64,000 nt of DNA from assembly GCF_006442965.1 (NCBI RefSeq), contig NZ_VFWX01000002.1:248001-312000 (forward strand), read 5' to 3'. The stretch comes from Mesorhizobium sp. CU3 (GTDB lineage: Bacteria; Pseudomonadota; Alphaproteobacteria; Rhizobiales; Rhizobiaceae). Below, piece by piece: positions 30,968-38,848 of this stretch. How positions within the stretch are numbered: the stretch's first letter is position 1; each line of letters starts with the position of its first letter. Position numbers and translations under genes: made by a program. The notes under the pieces were generated by a model. It ran no database searches. It was not told the DNA's origin and worked only from the letters and a program-made list of their open reading frames with translations.

Positions 30968-32128
30968 ATGCGTGTGAAGATCGTCGCTGGCCTTGCCTTC
31001 GCGCTCGCCCTTGCCGGCTGCGCCGGCCAGAACGCGCATGATTTGTTGAACCGCAAGACGGTTTCGGCGCCCGCCGCCGACATCGCGGCCACGCACGAGA
31101 TCTTCGTCGCCACGACCCGCCAGCAGGCGACCAAGGATCCGCGCCAGGTGTTCGACGGCGACCGCTCGCTGGCCACCTCCTATGCCCGCGTCGACGTGAC
31201 GGTCCCGAAAATCCACCAGGTCGGCGCCATCGAGCGCGCCAAGGGCTCGGCCGACTCCAATCCGGCCAAGCAGTTCACCGCCACCGATGTCGTCCACTAT
31301 GCGGATGCCTCGCAGTTCGCCAAGGCGGTGGGCGCCAACATCGCCATAAGCGGCGATCGCGCCATGGTCTTCGTGCACGGTTTCAACAACGGCTTCGACG
31401 ACGGCGTCTTCCGGCTGACGCAGATCGCCCATGACACGAAATATCCCGGAACGCCGGTGCTGTTCTCCTGGGCATCGAGCGGCAAGACCACCGGCTACAT
31501 CTACGACAAGGACAGCGCCAACGCTGCGCGCGACGATCTCGAGGCGACGCTCAGAATGCTCGCCAAGACACGCGTGAAAAGCATCGACATCATCGCCCAT
31601 TCGATGGGCACCTGGCTGACGATGGAAGCGTTGCGCCAGCTCGCCATCACCGGCGACCGCGATCTCGGCGGCAAGCTCGGCTATGTCGTGCTGGCCTCGC
31701 CGGACATCGACGTCGATGTCTTCAAGAAGCAGATGATCCGCTACGGCAAGCCCGACAAGCCGTTCGCCATCCTGCTTTCCGGCGACGACCGGGCATTGAA
31801 GCTGTCAAGCTTGATCTCCGGCGACAAGCCGCGCGTCGGCGACTACGGCAACGCCGCCGATCTCGCGAGCTACGGCGTGGTGGTGGTCGACCTGACCAAG
31901 ACCAAAGGCGGCGATCGGCTGAACCATGCCAAATTCGCCGATAACCCGGTCCTGGTGCAATTGCTTGGCGACCGGCTGCGCACGCCGGCGGCGCTGCGGT
32001 CGACCGAACCCGGCTCGGCGGATCTGGACAATATCGGCCAGGGTATCGGCAAGGCCGTGGGATCGGTGGCCGAAGTGGTCATCACCACGCCGTTCAAGGT
32101 GCTGACCATAGCCACCGGCGGCGAATGA
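30968..32128 (+). CDS. Alpha/beta-hydrolase lipoprotein, copy 2
   Basis: A 386-residue paralogue of the preceding gene, with lipobox ALAGC, FVHGFNNGFDD, HSMGTW and ASPDIDVDVF in the same order. It has an extra about 30-residue C-terminal tail. Similarity extends into the upstream DNA (both have CTTTA..GTCGG.GAGGTTT before the start), so the duplication took the leader along. Substrate unknown. Confidence 0.9.
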   Translation: MRVKIVAGLAFALALAGCAGQNAHDLLNRKTVSAPAADIAATHEIFVATTRQQATKDPRQVFDGDRSLATSYARVDVTVPKIHQVGAIERAKGSADSNPAKQFTATDVVHYADASQFAKAVGANIAISGDRAMVFVHGFNNGFDDGVFRLTQIAHDTKYPGTPVLFSWASSGKTTGYIYDKDSANAARDDLEATLRMLAKTRVKSIDIIAHSMGTWLTMEALRQLAITGDRDLGGKLGYVVLASPDIDVDVFKKQMIRYGKPDKPFAILLSGDDRALKLSSLISGDKPRVGDYGNAADLASYGVVVVDLTKTKGGDRLNHAKFADNPVLVQLLGDRLRTPAALRSTEPGSADLDNIGQGIGKAVGSVAEVVITTPFKVLTIATGGE

Positions 32129-32148
32129 TCGGCTAACGCCAGCCCCAC

Positions 32149-33966
32149 CTAAACAAAAAGATCGACCTTCTGGAAAGTCGTCACGTCGACCAGGCCGACA
32201 TCCGAGATTCTGAGTTCAGGAATGACCACCAGCGCCAGCAATGAGTGCTGCATATAGGCGTTGTTGAGCGAGCAGCCGACCTTGCGCATCGCCTCGGTCA
32301 GTTGCTCGGCCTTGGCGGCGACGATCTCCGCGCGCTCGTCGGACATCAGGCCGGCGATCGGCATCTCGACCAGCGCCAGTTCTTTGCCCTTGGAATAGAG
32401 CACGACGCCGCCGCCGACCTCGCTCAGCCGGTTGACAGCCAACGCCATATCTTCCTTGTTGGTGCCAACGACGATGATGTGGTGCGCGTCATGCGCGACG
32501 CTCGAGGCCATCGCGCAGTCTTCCATATAGCCGAAGCCGGAAACGAAGGCATTGGTGACGCCGCCGGTGCCGCGATGGCGCTCGACCAGCGCGATCTGGC
32601 AGACATCATTGCGGCGATCCATGGCGACCAGCCCGTCCTCGACCGGCAGGTCGGCTTCCAGCGCCCGCGTCGGCGCCTGGTTCTCGATCACGCCGATCAC
32701 CCGTGCCCGCACCTCGTTGGCGCCCTGGGGTGCCGCGATATCGAAATCCGTGGCGGCGAGTTTCTTGCCGAGCTTGACGGTGTTCTTGGCCGATTGCGGA
32801 TAGTCATAAGCCGGGATATCGATTTCGAGCTTGCCGGCCTTGGCCAGCCTGACGCCGCGGCCATAGACCTCGTCTATCGTCATCTCAGCGAAATCCGAAA
32901 CGATCAGCAGATCGGCCAGCCTGCCCGGCGAAATCGAGCCGATCTCGCGCTCCAGCTTGAAATGCTGGGCGGTGTTCAGCGTCGCCATCTGGATCGCCGT
33001 CACCGGCTTCAACCCTTGTTGGATGGCGTGGCGAACAACCCGGTCCATATGGCCTTCATGCACCAGTGTGCCGGAATGGCTGTCGTCGGTGCACAGGATG
33101 AAGTTGCGCGGGTCGATGCCGCCTTCGGTCACCGCCTTGATCTGCGACGCCACATCGTACCAGGCCGAGCCCAGCCTGAGCATCGCCTTCATGCCCTGGC
33201 GCACTCGCGCGATCGCATCCTCGGCGCGCGTGCCTTCGTGGTCGTCCTCGGCGCCGCCGGCGACATAGCCGTGGAACGGCAGGCCGAGATCGGGCGAGGC
33301 ATAGTGGCCGCCGACCGTCTTGCCGGCCCTGACCGTTTCGGCGATCTCGCCCGACATCACCGGATTGTTGGCCGCGACGCCGGGGAAATTCATCACTTCG
33401 CCCAGCCCGATGATGTTTTCCCACGTCATCGCCTCGGCGACATCGGCGACCGTCAGTTCGGCGCCGGCATGCTCCAGTCCCGGCGCCGAGGGCACGCAGG
33501 ACGGCATCTGCACATGCACGTTGACCGGCATGGCGACCGCCTCGTCATGCATCAGGCGCACGCCCGGCAAGCCCAGCACATTGGCGATTTCGTGCGGATC
33601 GATGAACATCGACGTGGTGCCGTGCGGGATCACCGCGCGGCAGAACTCCGTCACCGTCACCATGCCGCTTTCGACATGCATATGCCCGTCGCAAAAGCCG
33701 GGCACCAGATAGCGCCCGCCGGCATCGACCACCTTGGTCCCCTGCCCGATCGTATGGCCGGCATTCGGCCCGCAATAGGCGAAGCGGCCGGCGGCGATGG
33801 CGATGTCGGTGCCCGGGATGATCTCGCCCGAATGGACATTCACCCAGCGGCCGTTGCGGACGACCAGATCGGCGGGCTTTCGCCCCATGGCGACATCGAC
33901 GAGATGCGTCGCCACGTCCGTCCAGGCTTTCGGTCTTGCGGCGCTTTGGGATTTGGCTTTGGTCAT
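32149..33966 (-). CDS. ade: Adenine deaminase
   Basis: A 605-residue amidohydrolase converting adenine to hypoxanthine for purine salvage. Metal motif FCDGHMHVESGM, TDDSHSGT, and the C-terminal domain with GTNKEDM and the SLNNAYMQHSLLAL segment. Start 33966 (MTKAK) has AGAGGA upstream; the extension to 33999 lacks it. No regulator is adjacent. It is convergent with the duplicated hydrolase gene. Confidence 0.95.
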   Translation of the reverse strand: MTKAKSQSAARPKAWTDVATHLVDVAMGRKPADLVVRNGRWVNVHSGEIIPGTDIAIAAGRFAYCGPNAGHTIGQGTKVVDAGGRYLVPGFCDGHMHVESGMVTVTEFCRAVIPHGTTSMFIDPHEIANVLGLPGVRLMHDEAVAMPVNVHVQMPSCVPSAPGLEHAGAELTVADVAEAMTWENIIGLGEVMNFPGVAANNPVMSGEIAETVRAGKTVGGHYASPDLGLPFHGYVAGGAEDDHEGTRAEDAIARVRQGMKAMLRLGSAWYDVASQIKAVTEGGIDPRNFILCTDDSHSGTLVHEGHMDRVVRHAIQQGLKPVTAIQMATLNTAQHFKLEREIGSISPGRLADLLIVSDFAEMTIDEVYGRGVRLAKAGKLEIDIPAYDYPQSAKNTVKLGKKLAATDFDIAAPQGANEVRARVIGVIENQAPTRALEADLPVEDGLVAMDRRNDVCQIALVERHRGTGGVTNAFVSGFGYMEDCAMASSVAHDAHHIIVVGTNKEDMALAVNRLSEVGGGVVLYSKGKELALVEMPIAGLMSDERAEIVAAKAEQLTEAMRKVGCSLNNAYMQHSLLALVVIPELRISDVGLVDVTTFQKVDLFV

Positions 33967-34116
33967 CGGCGAGTCCTCTTCTGAACGCCACTCTGGCAAA
34001 TGTCAGCGCGCGGAGCCAGAGCCGTCCGCCTGAACACCTCGAGGAAAGCCGCGCTTGTTGACTAATCCAGGCAAAAGGCGATGCTGACCTCTGAGGCCGA
34101 CCTATCGGAGGGGAAG

Positions 34117-34968
34117 ATGACCCGTTTCTGGAATGTGCTCGCCGCTGCCGTCCTGCTTGTCGCTTCGACCGCATTCGCCACCGCCGAGGAGCGCTGGCTG
34201 ACCCTGCCGGAGCCGGCGCAGATGCCCAAGGCCGACGAAAGCGGCTACGCACCGGTCAACGGCATCCAGATGTACTACGCCGTCTTCGGCAAGGGCGATC
34301 CGGTGCTGCTGATCCATGGCGGCCTTGGCCATGCGGACATCTGGGCAAGCCAGGTGGCCACTCTTTCCAAGACGCACAAGGTCATCGTTGCCGACAGCCG
34401 CGGCCACGGCCGCTCGACCCGCACCGACGAGCCCTATGGCTACGACCTCATGGCCTCGGACTATCTCGCCCTGCTCGACTATCTCAAGATCGACAAGACC
34501 GCGCTGGTCGGCTGGAGCGACGGCGGCATCATCGGCATCGACATCGCGCTTCACCATCCAGAGCGCCTGACCAGGCTTTTCGCACAGGCCGCCAACGTCA
34601 CCACCGACGGCGTCGATCCGGGCGTGATGACCAACAAGACCTTCGCCGCCTATATCGAGCGCTCAGGACGCGACTACAAGAAACTGTCGAAGACCCCCGA
34701 GCAGTACGACGCCTTCGTCGCGCAGATCAGCCATATGTGGGAATCGCAACCCGCCTGGACCAAGGAAGAGCTCGGCAAGATCACCACGCCGACCGCGATC
34801 GTGGCCGGCGACCATGACGAGGCGATCAAGCGCGCGCACACCGAATACATGGCGTCGGTCATTCCCGGCGCGAAGCTGATCATCCTGCCCAACGCCAGCC
34901 ATTTCGCAATGCTGCAGGCGCCGGACGAGTACAGCCAGGCGGCGCTGGATTTCATCGACGCCAAATAG
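34117..34968 (+). CDS. Exported alpha/beta hydrolase
   Basis: A 283-residue protein with a signal peptide (about 1-23, ending AFATA) and a hydrolase fold: LLIHGGLGHAD, nucleophile position in ALVGWSDGGIIG (Ser), Asp in VAGDHDEAI and His in LPNASHFAML. GGAGGGGAAG precedes ATG 34117. Substrate unknown. Confidence 0.9.
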   Translation: MTRFWNVLAAAVLLVASTAFATAEERWLTLPEPAQMPKADESGYAPVNGIQMYYAVFGKGDPVLLIHGGLGHADIWASQVATLSKTHKVIVADSRGHGRSTRTDEPYGYDLMASDYLALLDYLKIDKTALVGWSDGGIIGIDIALHHPERLTRLFAQAANVTTDGVDPGVMTNKTFAAYIERSGRDYKKLSKTPEQYDAFVAQISHMWESQPAWTKEELGKITTPTAIVAGDHDEAIKRAHTEYMASVIPGAKLIILPNASHFAMLQAPDEYSQAALDFIDAK

Positions 34969-35115
34969 CGAAAGAGCCCCTGGGCATGCGCGGCGCGACA
35001 AGCGCCGCGTTCCATCGACGTAAACCACTGTTGCAGAGATACAATTCCGTTTCACGGCGAATGGCGTTAGTCTGTACTGGAGAGGCTTTCGAAACCGCCA
35101 TTTTCGGAGAGCTCG

Positions 35116-35775
35116 ATGCGTCGCCTGGCGCTCGCCACTGCCGGCTTTCTTGCGCTTCTGTCCGGGGCAACCCAGGCGGCGGATTTGGACCTGCCGATGA
35201 CCGCGCCGGGCTTCGATTGGACCGGCTTCTACGCCGGTGCGCAGGCCGGTTACGGCTGGGGCAAGTCCGACATCAGCGGAAACGACGGCGGCCCGTTTTC
35301 CTTCAGCCCGAACATTGACGGCGGCTTTATCGGCGGCCACATCGCCGGACTGTGGCAGTTCGACCAGGCGGTGCTTGGCGCCGAAGCCGAGCTCAACTAT
35401 GCCGCCATCGACGGCACAGCCACCGCCAGCCCGGGCAACGTCTTCGGCACCGACGTCAAATGGTTCGGATCGGTCAACGCCAAGGCCGGCTACGCGATGG
35501 ACCGCGTGCTGGTCTACGGCATAGGCGGCTTCGCTTTCGCCGGCACCGAAACCTCGCAGGCGGCGGGCACGGCCTTCTCCCAGACGCGCACCGCCACCGG
35601 CTGGACACTCGGCGCCGGCGTCGACTACGCCTTCAGCGACCGCGTCGTCGTCGGCGCGCAGTACCGCTACTACGATTTCTCCAAGGAGCATTTCGACGCC
35701 CCCGACGCCTTCTCCGACCGCGACCAGGGCGTCAAGCTGCAGACGCTCGGGGTGAATTTCAGCTATAAATTCTAA
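35116..35775 (+). CDS. Outer-membrane beta-barrel protein, Omp25/31-like
   Basis: A 219-residue protein with a signal peptide (about 1-21, LSGATQA|AD) and an eight-strand barrel pattern of alternating residues. The mature start FDWTGFYAGAQAGYGWG and the end TLGVNFSYKF are typical of the rhizobial/Brucella Omp25/Omp31 family, including the C-terminal aromatic residue. GGAGAGCTCG precedes ATG. A short hairpin follows. Confidence 0.92.
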   Translation: MRRLALATAGFLALLSGATQAADLDLPMTAPGFDWTGFYAGAQAGYGWGKSDISGNDGGPFSFSPNIDGGFIGGHIAGLWQFDQAVLGAEAELNYAAIDGTATASPGNVFGTDVKWFGSVNAKAGYAMDRVLVYGIGGFAFAGTETSQAAGTAFSQTRTATGWTLGAGVDYAFSDRVVVGAQYRYYDFSKEHFDAPDAFSDRDQGVKLQTLGVNFSYKF

Positions 35776-35785
35776 GCACGCCGCC

Positions 35786-35806
35786 CAAAACTGCGCTGCG
35801 GTTTTG
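35786..35806 (+). terminator. Possible terminator after the outer-membrane protein gene
   Basis: CAAAAC and GTTTTG arms with an inner GC pair form a short imperfect hairpin 10 bases after the stop codon. The T-run is within the 3' arm. Confidence 0.5.
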
Positions 35807-36097
35807 AGAGACAGCATGCGCAAAACAAAGCCTCAAAGACTTACCGTCTCAGCGACGATACTCCCTACTTCTTCCATATATCGCTGAAAGGGGTTGGCCG
35901 GCGCCCGCAGGGGGCGGGGGAATGGGTAGGGGCCTGAAAGACGCCGGCCTTCGGCGGATCGAGCCGCCTTGTGAAGACCCTAACTTTCCCCTGGGTAAAG
36001 GGTAATTCCGCGATCGCGCCACTTTCCAACGCGCCCCTGCTCCGCAAGCGCCGGACCAATAATGGTTAAGTTTCAAGGCAGGGTTGAATCGGACCCG
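35807..36097. other. Non-coding stretch
   Basis: No ORF with a ribosome binding site was found. It has a G-rich block (about 35915-35935) and short purine-rich runs, with no RNA family recognised. Confidence 0.4.
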
Positions 36098-36325
36098 TCA
36101 GGGCTCGTCAGAAGCGATTTTCGCGGCCGGCATGGCGGCGAGGCACTCCTCCAGCCGCCTGAGCCTCGCCTTTTGCCAGCGCAGCGCATGCGCGGCATCA
36201 TGCAGGTTGCGTTTGGCCTTCGAGTTGGCGGCATCGAGCATATTCCGCTCGAGTCGGCCGATCTCACGGCGCAACTGCACCGCCTCGGCCTCCCGCAAGC
36301 CCCTGATCCAACCTGCCCCGCGCAT
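36098..36325 (-). CDS. Small helical hypothetical protein
   Basis: A 75-residue protein, mostly charged helix with a heptad-like pattern (LRREIGRLERNML, KRNLHDAAHALRWQKARLRRLEE), so probably a coiled coil. ATG 36325 has AGGGGTGG five bases upstream; GTG 36334 is an alternative. No family recognised. It may be a real small gene or a chance frame. Confidence 0.5.
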   Translation of the reverse strand: MRGAGWIRGLREAEAVQLRREIGRLERNMLDAANSKAKRNLHDAAHALRWQKARLRRLEECLAAMPAAKIASDEP

Positions 36326-36582
36326 GGTTTCCACCCCTGAAAGCCGGTTGCATGCTGGCAGAAAAAGCCTAACGAGCTGGATTCGGGTAACGTTGAATTT
36401 TAAATATCACTAATGTTGCAATTTCCTGCCGTTTCGATGGCGGCCGAATTTGGCAAAATGCCCCCGTGCGATGTATCGAACACGTGCGGCCGGGTGACGT
36501 CACGTAAAGACTCAGTTATGGCTTGCGGCGCACACCTCTCTTTGGCCGGCGCTTACATTCAGGCAACCTCCAAGTGGCGCAT

Positions 36583-36603
36583 GGGCACTCAAGCCAGATT
36601 GAG
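36583..36603 (+). repeat. 21-bp near-direct repeat, copy 1
   Basis: Starts GGGCACTCA and ends CCAGATTGAG. Differs from copy 2 at 37066-37086 in two central bases only. Separation is 483 bases. Confidence 0.6.
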
Positions 36604-36783
36604 GTGCAGGCTGGCGCGTCTAGTTTCCTAAAGCCGCATCTCGACCTTATCCCGGTTGGGCGCTGTTAGGGCCGGGACCGCCCGGCCGGTGCCTCCTTTC
36701 GGCAATTCCGCCCAACGGAAGGCATCGGCCGTCTTTTAGGCCGCGTTTCTTCATGAATGCGACCCATGTGCCGTCGTTCATCC

Positions 36784-36818
36784 AACAAAAAACCCGCCGC
36801 AGGGATTCTACGGCGGGT
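36784..36818 (-). terminator. Orphan terminator on minus strand
   Basis: On the minus strand ACCCGCCG and CGGCGGGT pair around an 11-base loop and are followed by TTTTTT. No gene on that strand precedes it, so it may end a small RNA transcribed from about 36850-36900, where TTGACG occurs. No annotated gene explains it. Confidence 0.65.
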
Positions 36819-37065
36819 AGGCAAGCGACTGCAATTTTTGAGGGGAAATTGCCTCGCCGGCCCACAATGCAACTTGGAGCCGCAGCTGTCTGCGTCAAGG
36901 GTCGGGGTATGAAAGCGTTTCGGGCTCATTCTGCTGATTATTTTAGCCCGAGAGTACTCATTAGGGTGTAACGACGCACGCATTGCGTGCGTGCATCCCG
37001 GCTAAAACACCGTCATTCGGCGAAAGTAGGCGCGGTGTCGGCGAGCTTTGGGCCGCTATGCTTTT

Positions 37066-37086
37066 GGGCACTCAGTCCAGATTGAG
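37066..37086 (+). repeat. 21-bp near-direct repeat, copy 2
   Basis: Matches copy 1 at 36583-36603 in 19 of 21 bases. Confidence 0.6.
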
Positions 37087-37141
37087 CGATTCCTAATGTA
37101 ACTATAAATTCAGCAGCGCGGGTCCGCCAACCCACCCGCAC

Positions 37142-37192
37142 GGCCGGTGCCACTGATCCCCCAAAACCCAGACACCTGAGGTGGCACCGGCC
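37142..37192. repeat. Perfect inverted repeat with 12-bp arms
   Basis: GGCCGGTGCCAC at 37142-37153 pairs perfectly with GTGGCACCGGCC at 37181-37192 across a 27-base loop. It could be an RNA structure or the end of a decayed mobile element. Confidence 0.7.
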
Positions 37193-37211
37193 ATTCCATT
37201 GGCCTATCTCG

Positions 37212-37231
37212 GGCCCGGAACGCTCCGGGCC
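37212..37231 (+). terminator. Terminator-like hairpin
   Basis: GGCCCGGA and TCCGGGCC form an 8-bp stem with a four-base loop, followed by TTCGTTT. It lies 20 bases after the larger inverted repeat, together suggesting a short structured transcript on the plus strand. Confidence 0.55.
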
Positions 37232-37411
37232 TTCGTTTCAGTGGCGCCAAAAAACAAGAAGCCCACTTCGACCTGCGAAAAGCGGTCGAGAGCGCAACTT
37301 TTTAATTTGAAATTCTTGCCGACGCGAACCACGGCCCGGAGCGTCTGACACCCGGATGCGGATTTTCGGCTGTCACCAAAGGTACGTCAAAGGTTGGGGA
37401 CTGTACGCCGT

Positions 37412-37693
37412 ATGGCGGTCTCGTGGGGGCTCTCGATCCGAGAGACGGTTAGCCGGGACATCACCGGGCACTGGGGAGCCGTAACCGCGTTGTTTAAGTT
37501 CGAACCCTTGACTATTGGAGCACGCACCGAACTCCACCGGCTGGTGCGCCTGCGCGTTCAGATCATGCAGCACTTCGATAACATCGACCACGACGCGGAT
37601 ATGGTCCTGAAGGCTGCGGCCGAATTGGTCGAAGCTGTCGAGCCTGAGGAGCCGATTAGACTGCCAAAGGCTGGCTGGACCTTGGGGCTGTAA
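37412..37693 (+). CDS. Hypothetical protein, uncertain
   Basis: A 93-residue frame with a plausible helical composition in the second half (LVRLRVQIMQHFDNIDHDAD, then MVLKAAAELVEAVEPEEP). The ribosome binding site is weak (GGGGA, 11 bases upstream). It lies upstream of the recombinase remnant. No family was recognised, and it may be part of the decayed element. Confidence 0.4.
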   Translation: MAVSWGLSIRETVSRDITGHWGAVTALFKFEPLTIGARTELHRLVRLRVQIMQHFDNIDHDADMVLKAAAELVEAVEPEEPIRLPKAGWTLGL

Positions 37694-37719
37694 AGCCATC
37701 AGCCTGCCCTCCCCGGTGC

Positions 37720-37965
37720 AACGGCTTAGGCAAAAGCCTCGCGCGTATGGACGTTATCGCCGCCGGTCTCGGCGTGGTTGCAATCAGCCGTCGTCTAGGG
37801 CATGCGTTGCCCGCGGTCACGCTGTCGGTTTACGCGCAATTGTCGTACGAACGCGCGGCAGCGGCGATCGAAGCTGCGATGAGAACCGGCGAGGACAGCA
37901 AGAGGCATATAAGACGCCAATCCGGTGGCAAATTCGCCCACAGGGCTAGACCGGAATCGCCTTAA
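37720..37965 (+). pseudogene. Tyrosine recombinase (phage integrase) C-terminal remnant
   Basis: About 80 residues matching the end of a tyrosine recombinase: GVVAISRRLGHALPAVTLSV then YAQLSYERAAAAIEAAM. The GH box His and the catalytic Tyr (LSVYAQ) are present, but the N-terminal DNA-binding part and the first Arg and His-x-x-Arg boxes are missing. No upstream frame continues the protein, so the gene is truncated. It ends 19 bases before tRNA-Leu, with the same orientation, and is probably the relic of an integrated element. Confidence 0.75.
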
Positions 37966-37984
37966 GTGCTTGTAATCGCGGCGC

Positions 37985-38070
37985 GCGGACGTGGCGGAAT
38001 TGGTAGACGCAAGGGACTTAAAATCCCTCGATCTCTGATCGTACGGGTTCGATTCCCGTCGTCCGCACCA
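37985..38070 (+). tRNA. tRNA-Leu (UAA)
   Basis: An 86-base tRNA with acceptor arms GCGGACG and CGTCCGC, D-loop GGCGGAATTGGTAGACGC, anticodon loop CTTAAAA within stems GGGA/TCCC (anticodon TAA), a long variable arm as expected for Leu, T-loop GGTTCGATTCC and encoded 3' CCA. Integrated elements often target tRNA-Leu; here the recombinase remnant is on its 5' side. Confidence 0.95.
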
Positions 38071-38115
38071 GCATTCGCTCTTCGAGCTTCCGAAGGCAGG
38101 CCACCCGCTACAACC

Positions 38116-38694
38116 TCAATCCCTCATCGGATTAAGCTTCAAATACTGGACCAGGATGATCGTCTTCGCATCGACGATGCGCCCATCGGCAATGCCCGCC
38201 ATCGCCTCGTCCAGCGGCATTTCCATGACCTCGATATCCTCGCCCTCCTCCGGCGCGCCGCCGCCGGCCGAGATGCGGTCGGCGGGCGAGTAGCGGGCGA
38301 CGAAGAACCAGAGCCGCTCCGTCACGCTGCCGGGGCTCATATAGGGCGAAAACAGCCGCTCCACTTTGTTCAGGTGGTAGCCGAGCTCTTCCTCCGCCTC
38401 CTTGCGGATCGCCGTTTCGGGATCGTTCTCGTCGAGCAGGCCGGCGCAGGCCTCGATCAGCGGTTCGCGATGGCCGGTGACATAGGCGGGATAGCGGAAT
38501 TGCCGCACCAGAAGCACCGTCTGGCGCTCGGGGTCGAAGGGCAGGATCACCGCGCCGTCGCCGCGATTGTAGGTCTGGCGGATCTGCGTTTCCCAACGCC
38601 CGTCGCGGCGGCGATAGTCGAGCACTGTCTTCTTCAGCACCGCCCAGTCGTCGGATAAAACTTCCTCGGAACGGATACGAATGCGATCTTCCAT
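38116..38694 (-). CDS. nudK: Nudix hydrolase, GDP-mannose pyrophosphatase-like
   Basis: A 192-residue Nudix enzyme hydrolysing nucleoside-diphosphate sugars. The Nudix box reads GLLDENDPETAIRKEAEEELG, with Lys where the canonical box has Arg. The following YMSPGSVTERLWFFVARY matches NudK. Start 38694 has GGAG six bases upstream; the extension to 38808 is not supported. ADP-ribose is a possible alternative substrate. Confidence 0.88.
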   Translation of the reverse strand: MEDRIRIRSEEVLSDDWAVLKKTVLDYRRRDGRWETQIRQTYNRGDGAVILPFDPERQTVLLVRQFRYPAYVTGHREPLIEACAGLLDENDPETAIRKEAEEELGYHLNKVERLFSPYMSPGSVTERLWFFVARYSPADRISAGGGAPEEGEDIEVMEMPLDEAMAGIADGRIVDAKTIILVQYLKLNPMRD

Positions 38695-38848
38695 GACGGA
38701 CTCCGTGTTTTCGCTGGCAGAGGGGTAACGGGGAAGCCGCGCCTGCGCAATCCGGGAAAGCCGTTGGTCCAGCACAGCTGTCACCGGCCCGTGTATGGTG
38801 TTAACCAAAACCAGTGCCTAGATAGACGTGACCTTGCCGGAGCTTTTC

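Larger units (their letters stand above)
36326..37411. other. Long low-coding region with inverted repeats
   Basis: About 1.1 kb holds no convincing gene on either strand. It contains a 21-bp near-direct repeat (36583-36603 and 37066-37086), an orphan minus-strand terminator (36784-36818), and two inverted repeats at 37142-37192 and 37212-37231. With the recombinase remnant downstream, it looks like decayed accessory DNA. Confidence 0.5.

Noticed and set aside
32245..33984. 579-residue plus-strand frame
   Set aside because: Antisense to adenine deaminase with no protein-like features.
36647..36983. Minus-strand frames of 83 and 105 residues
   Set aside because: They overlap each other and the orphan terminator, lack a ribosome binding site and have no protein-like pattern.
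36980..37240. tmRNA in the low-coding stretch
   Set aside because: No tag peptide coding sequence and no tRNA-like ends were found.
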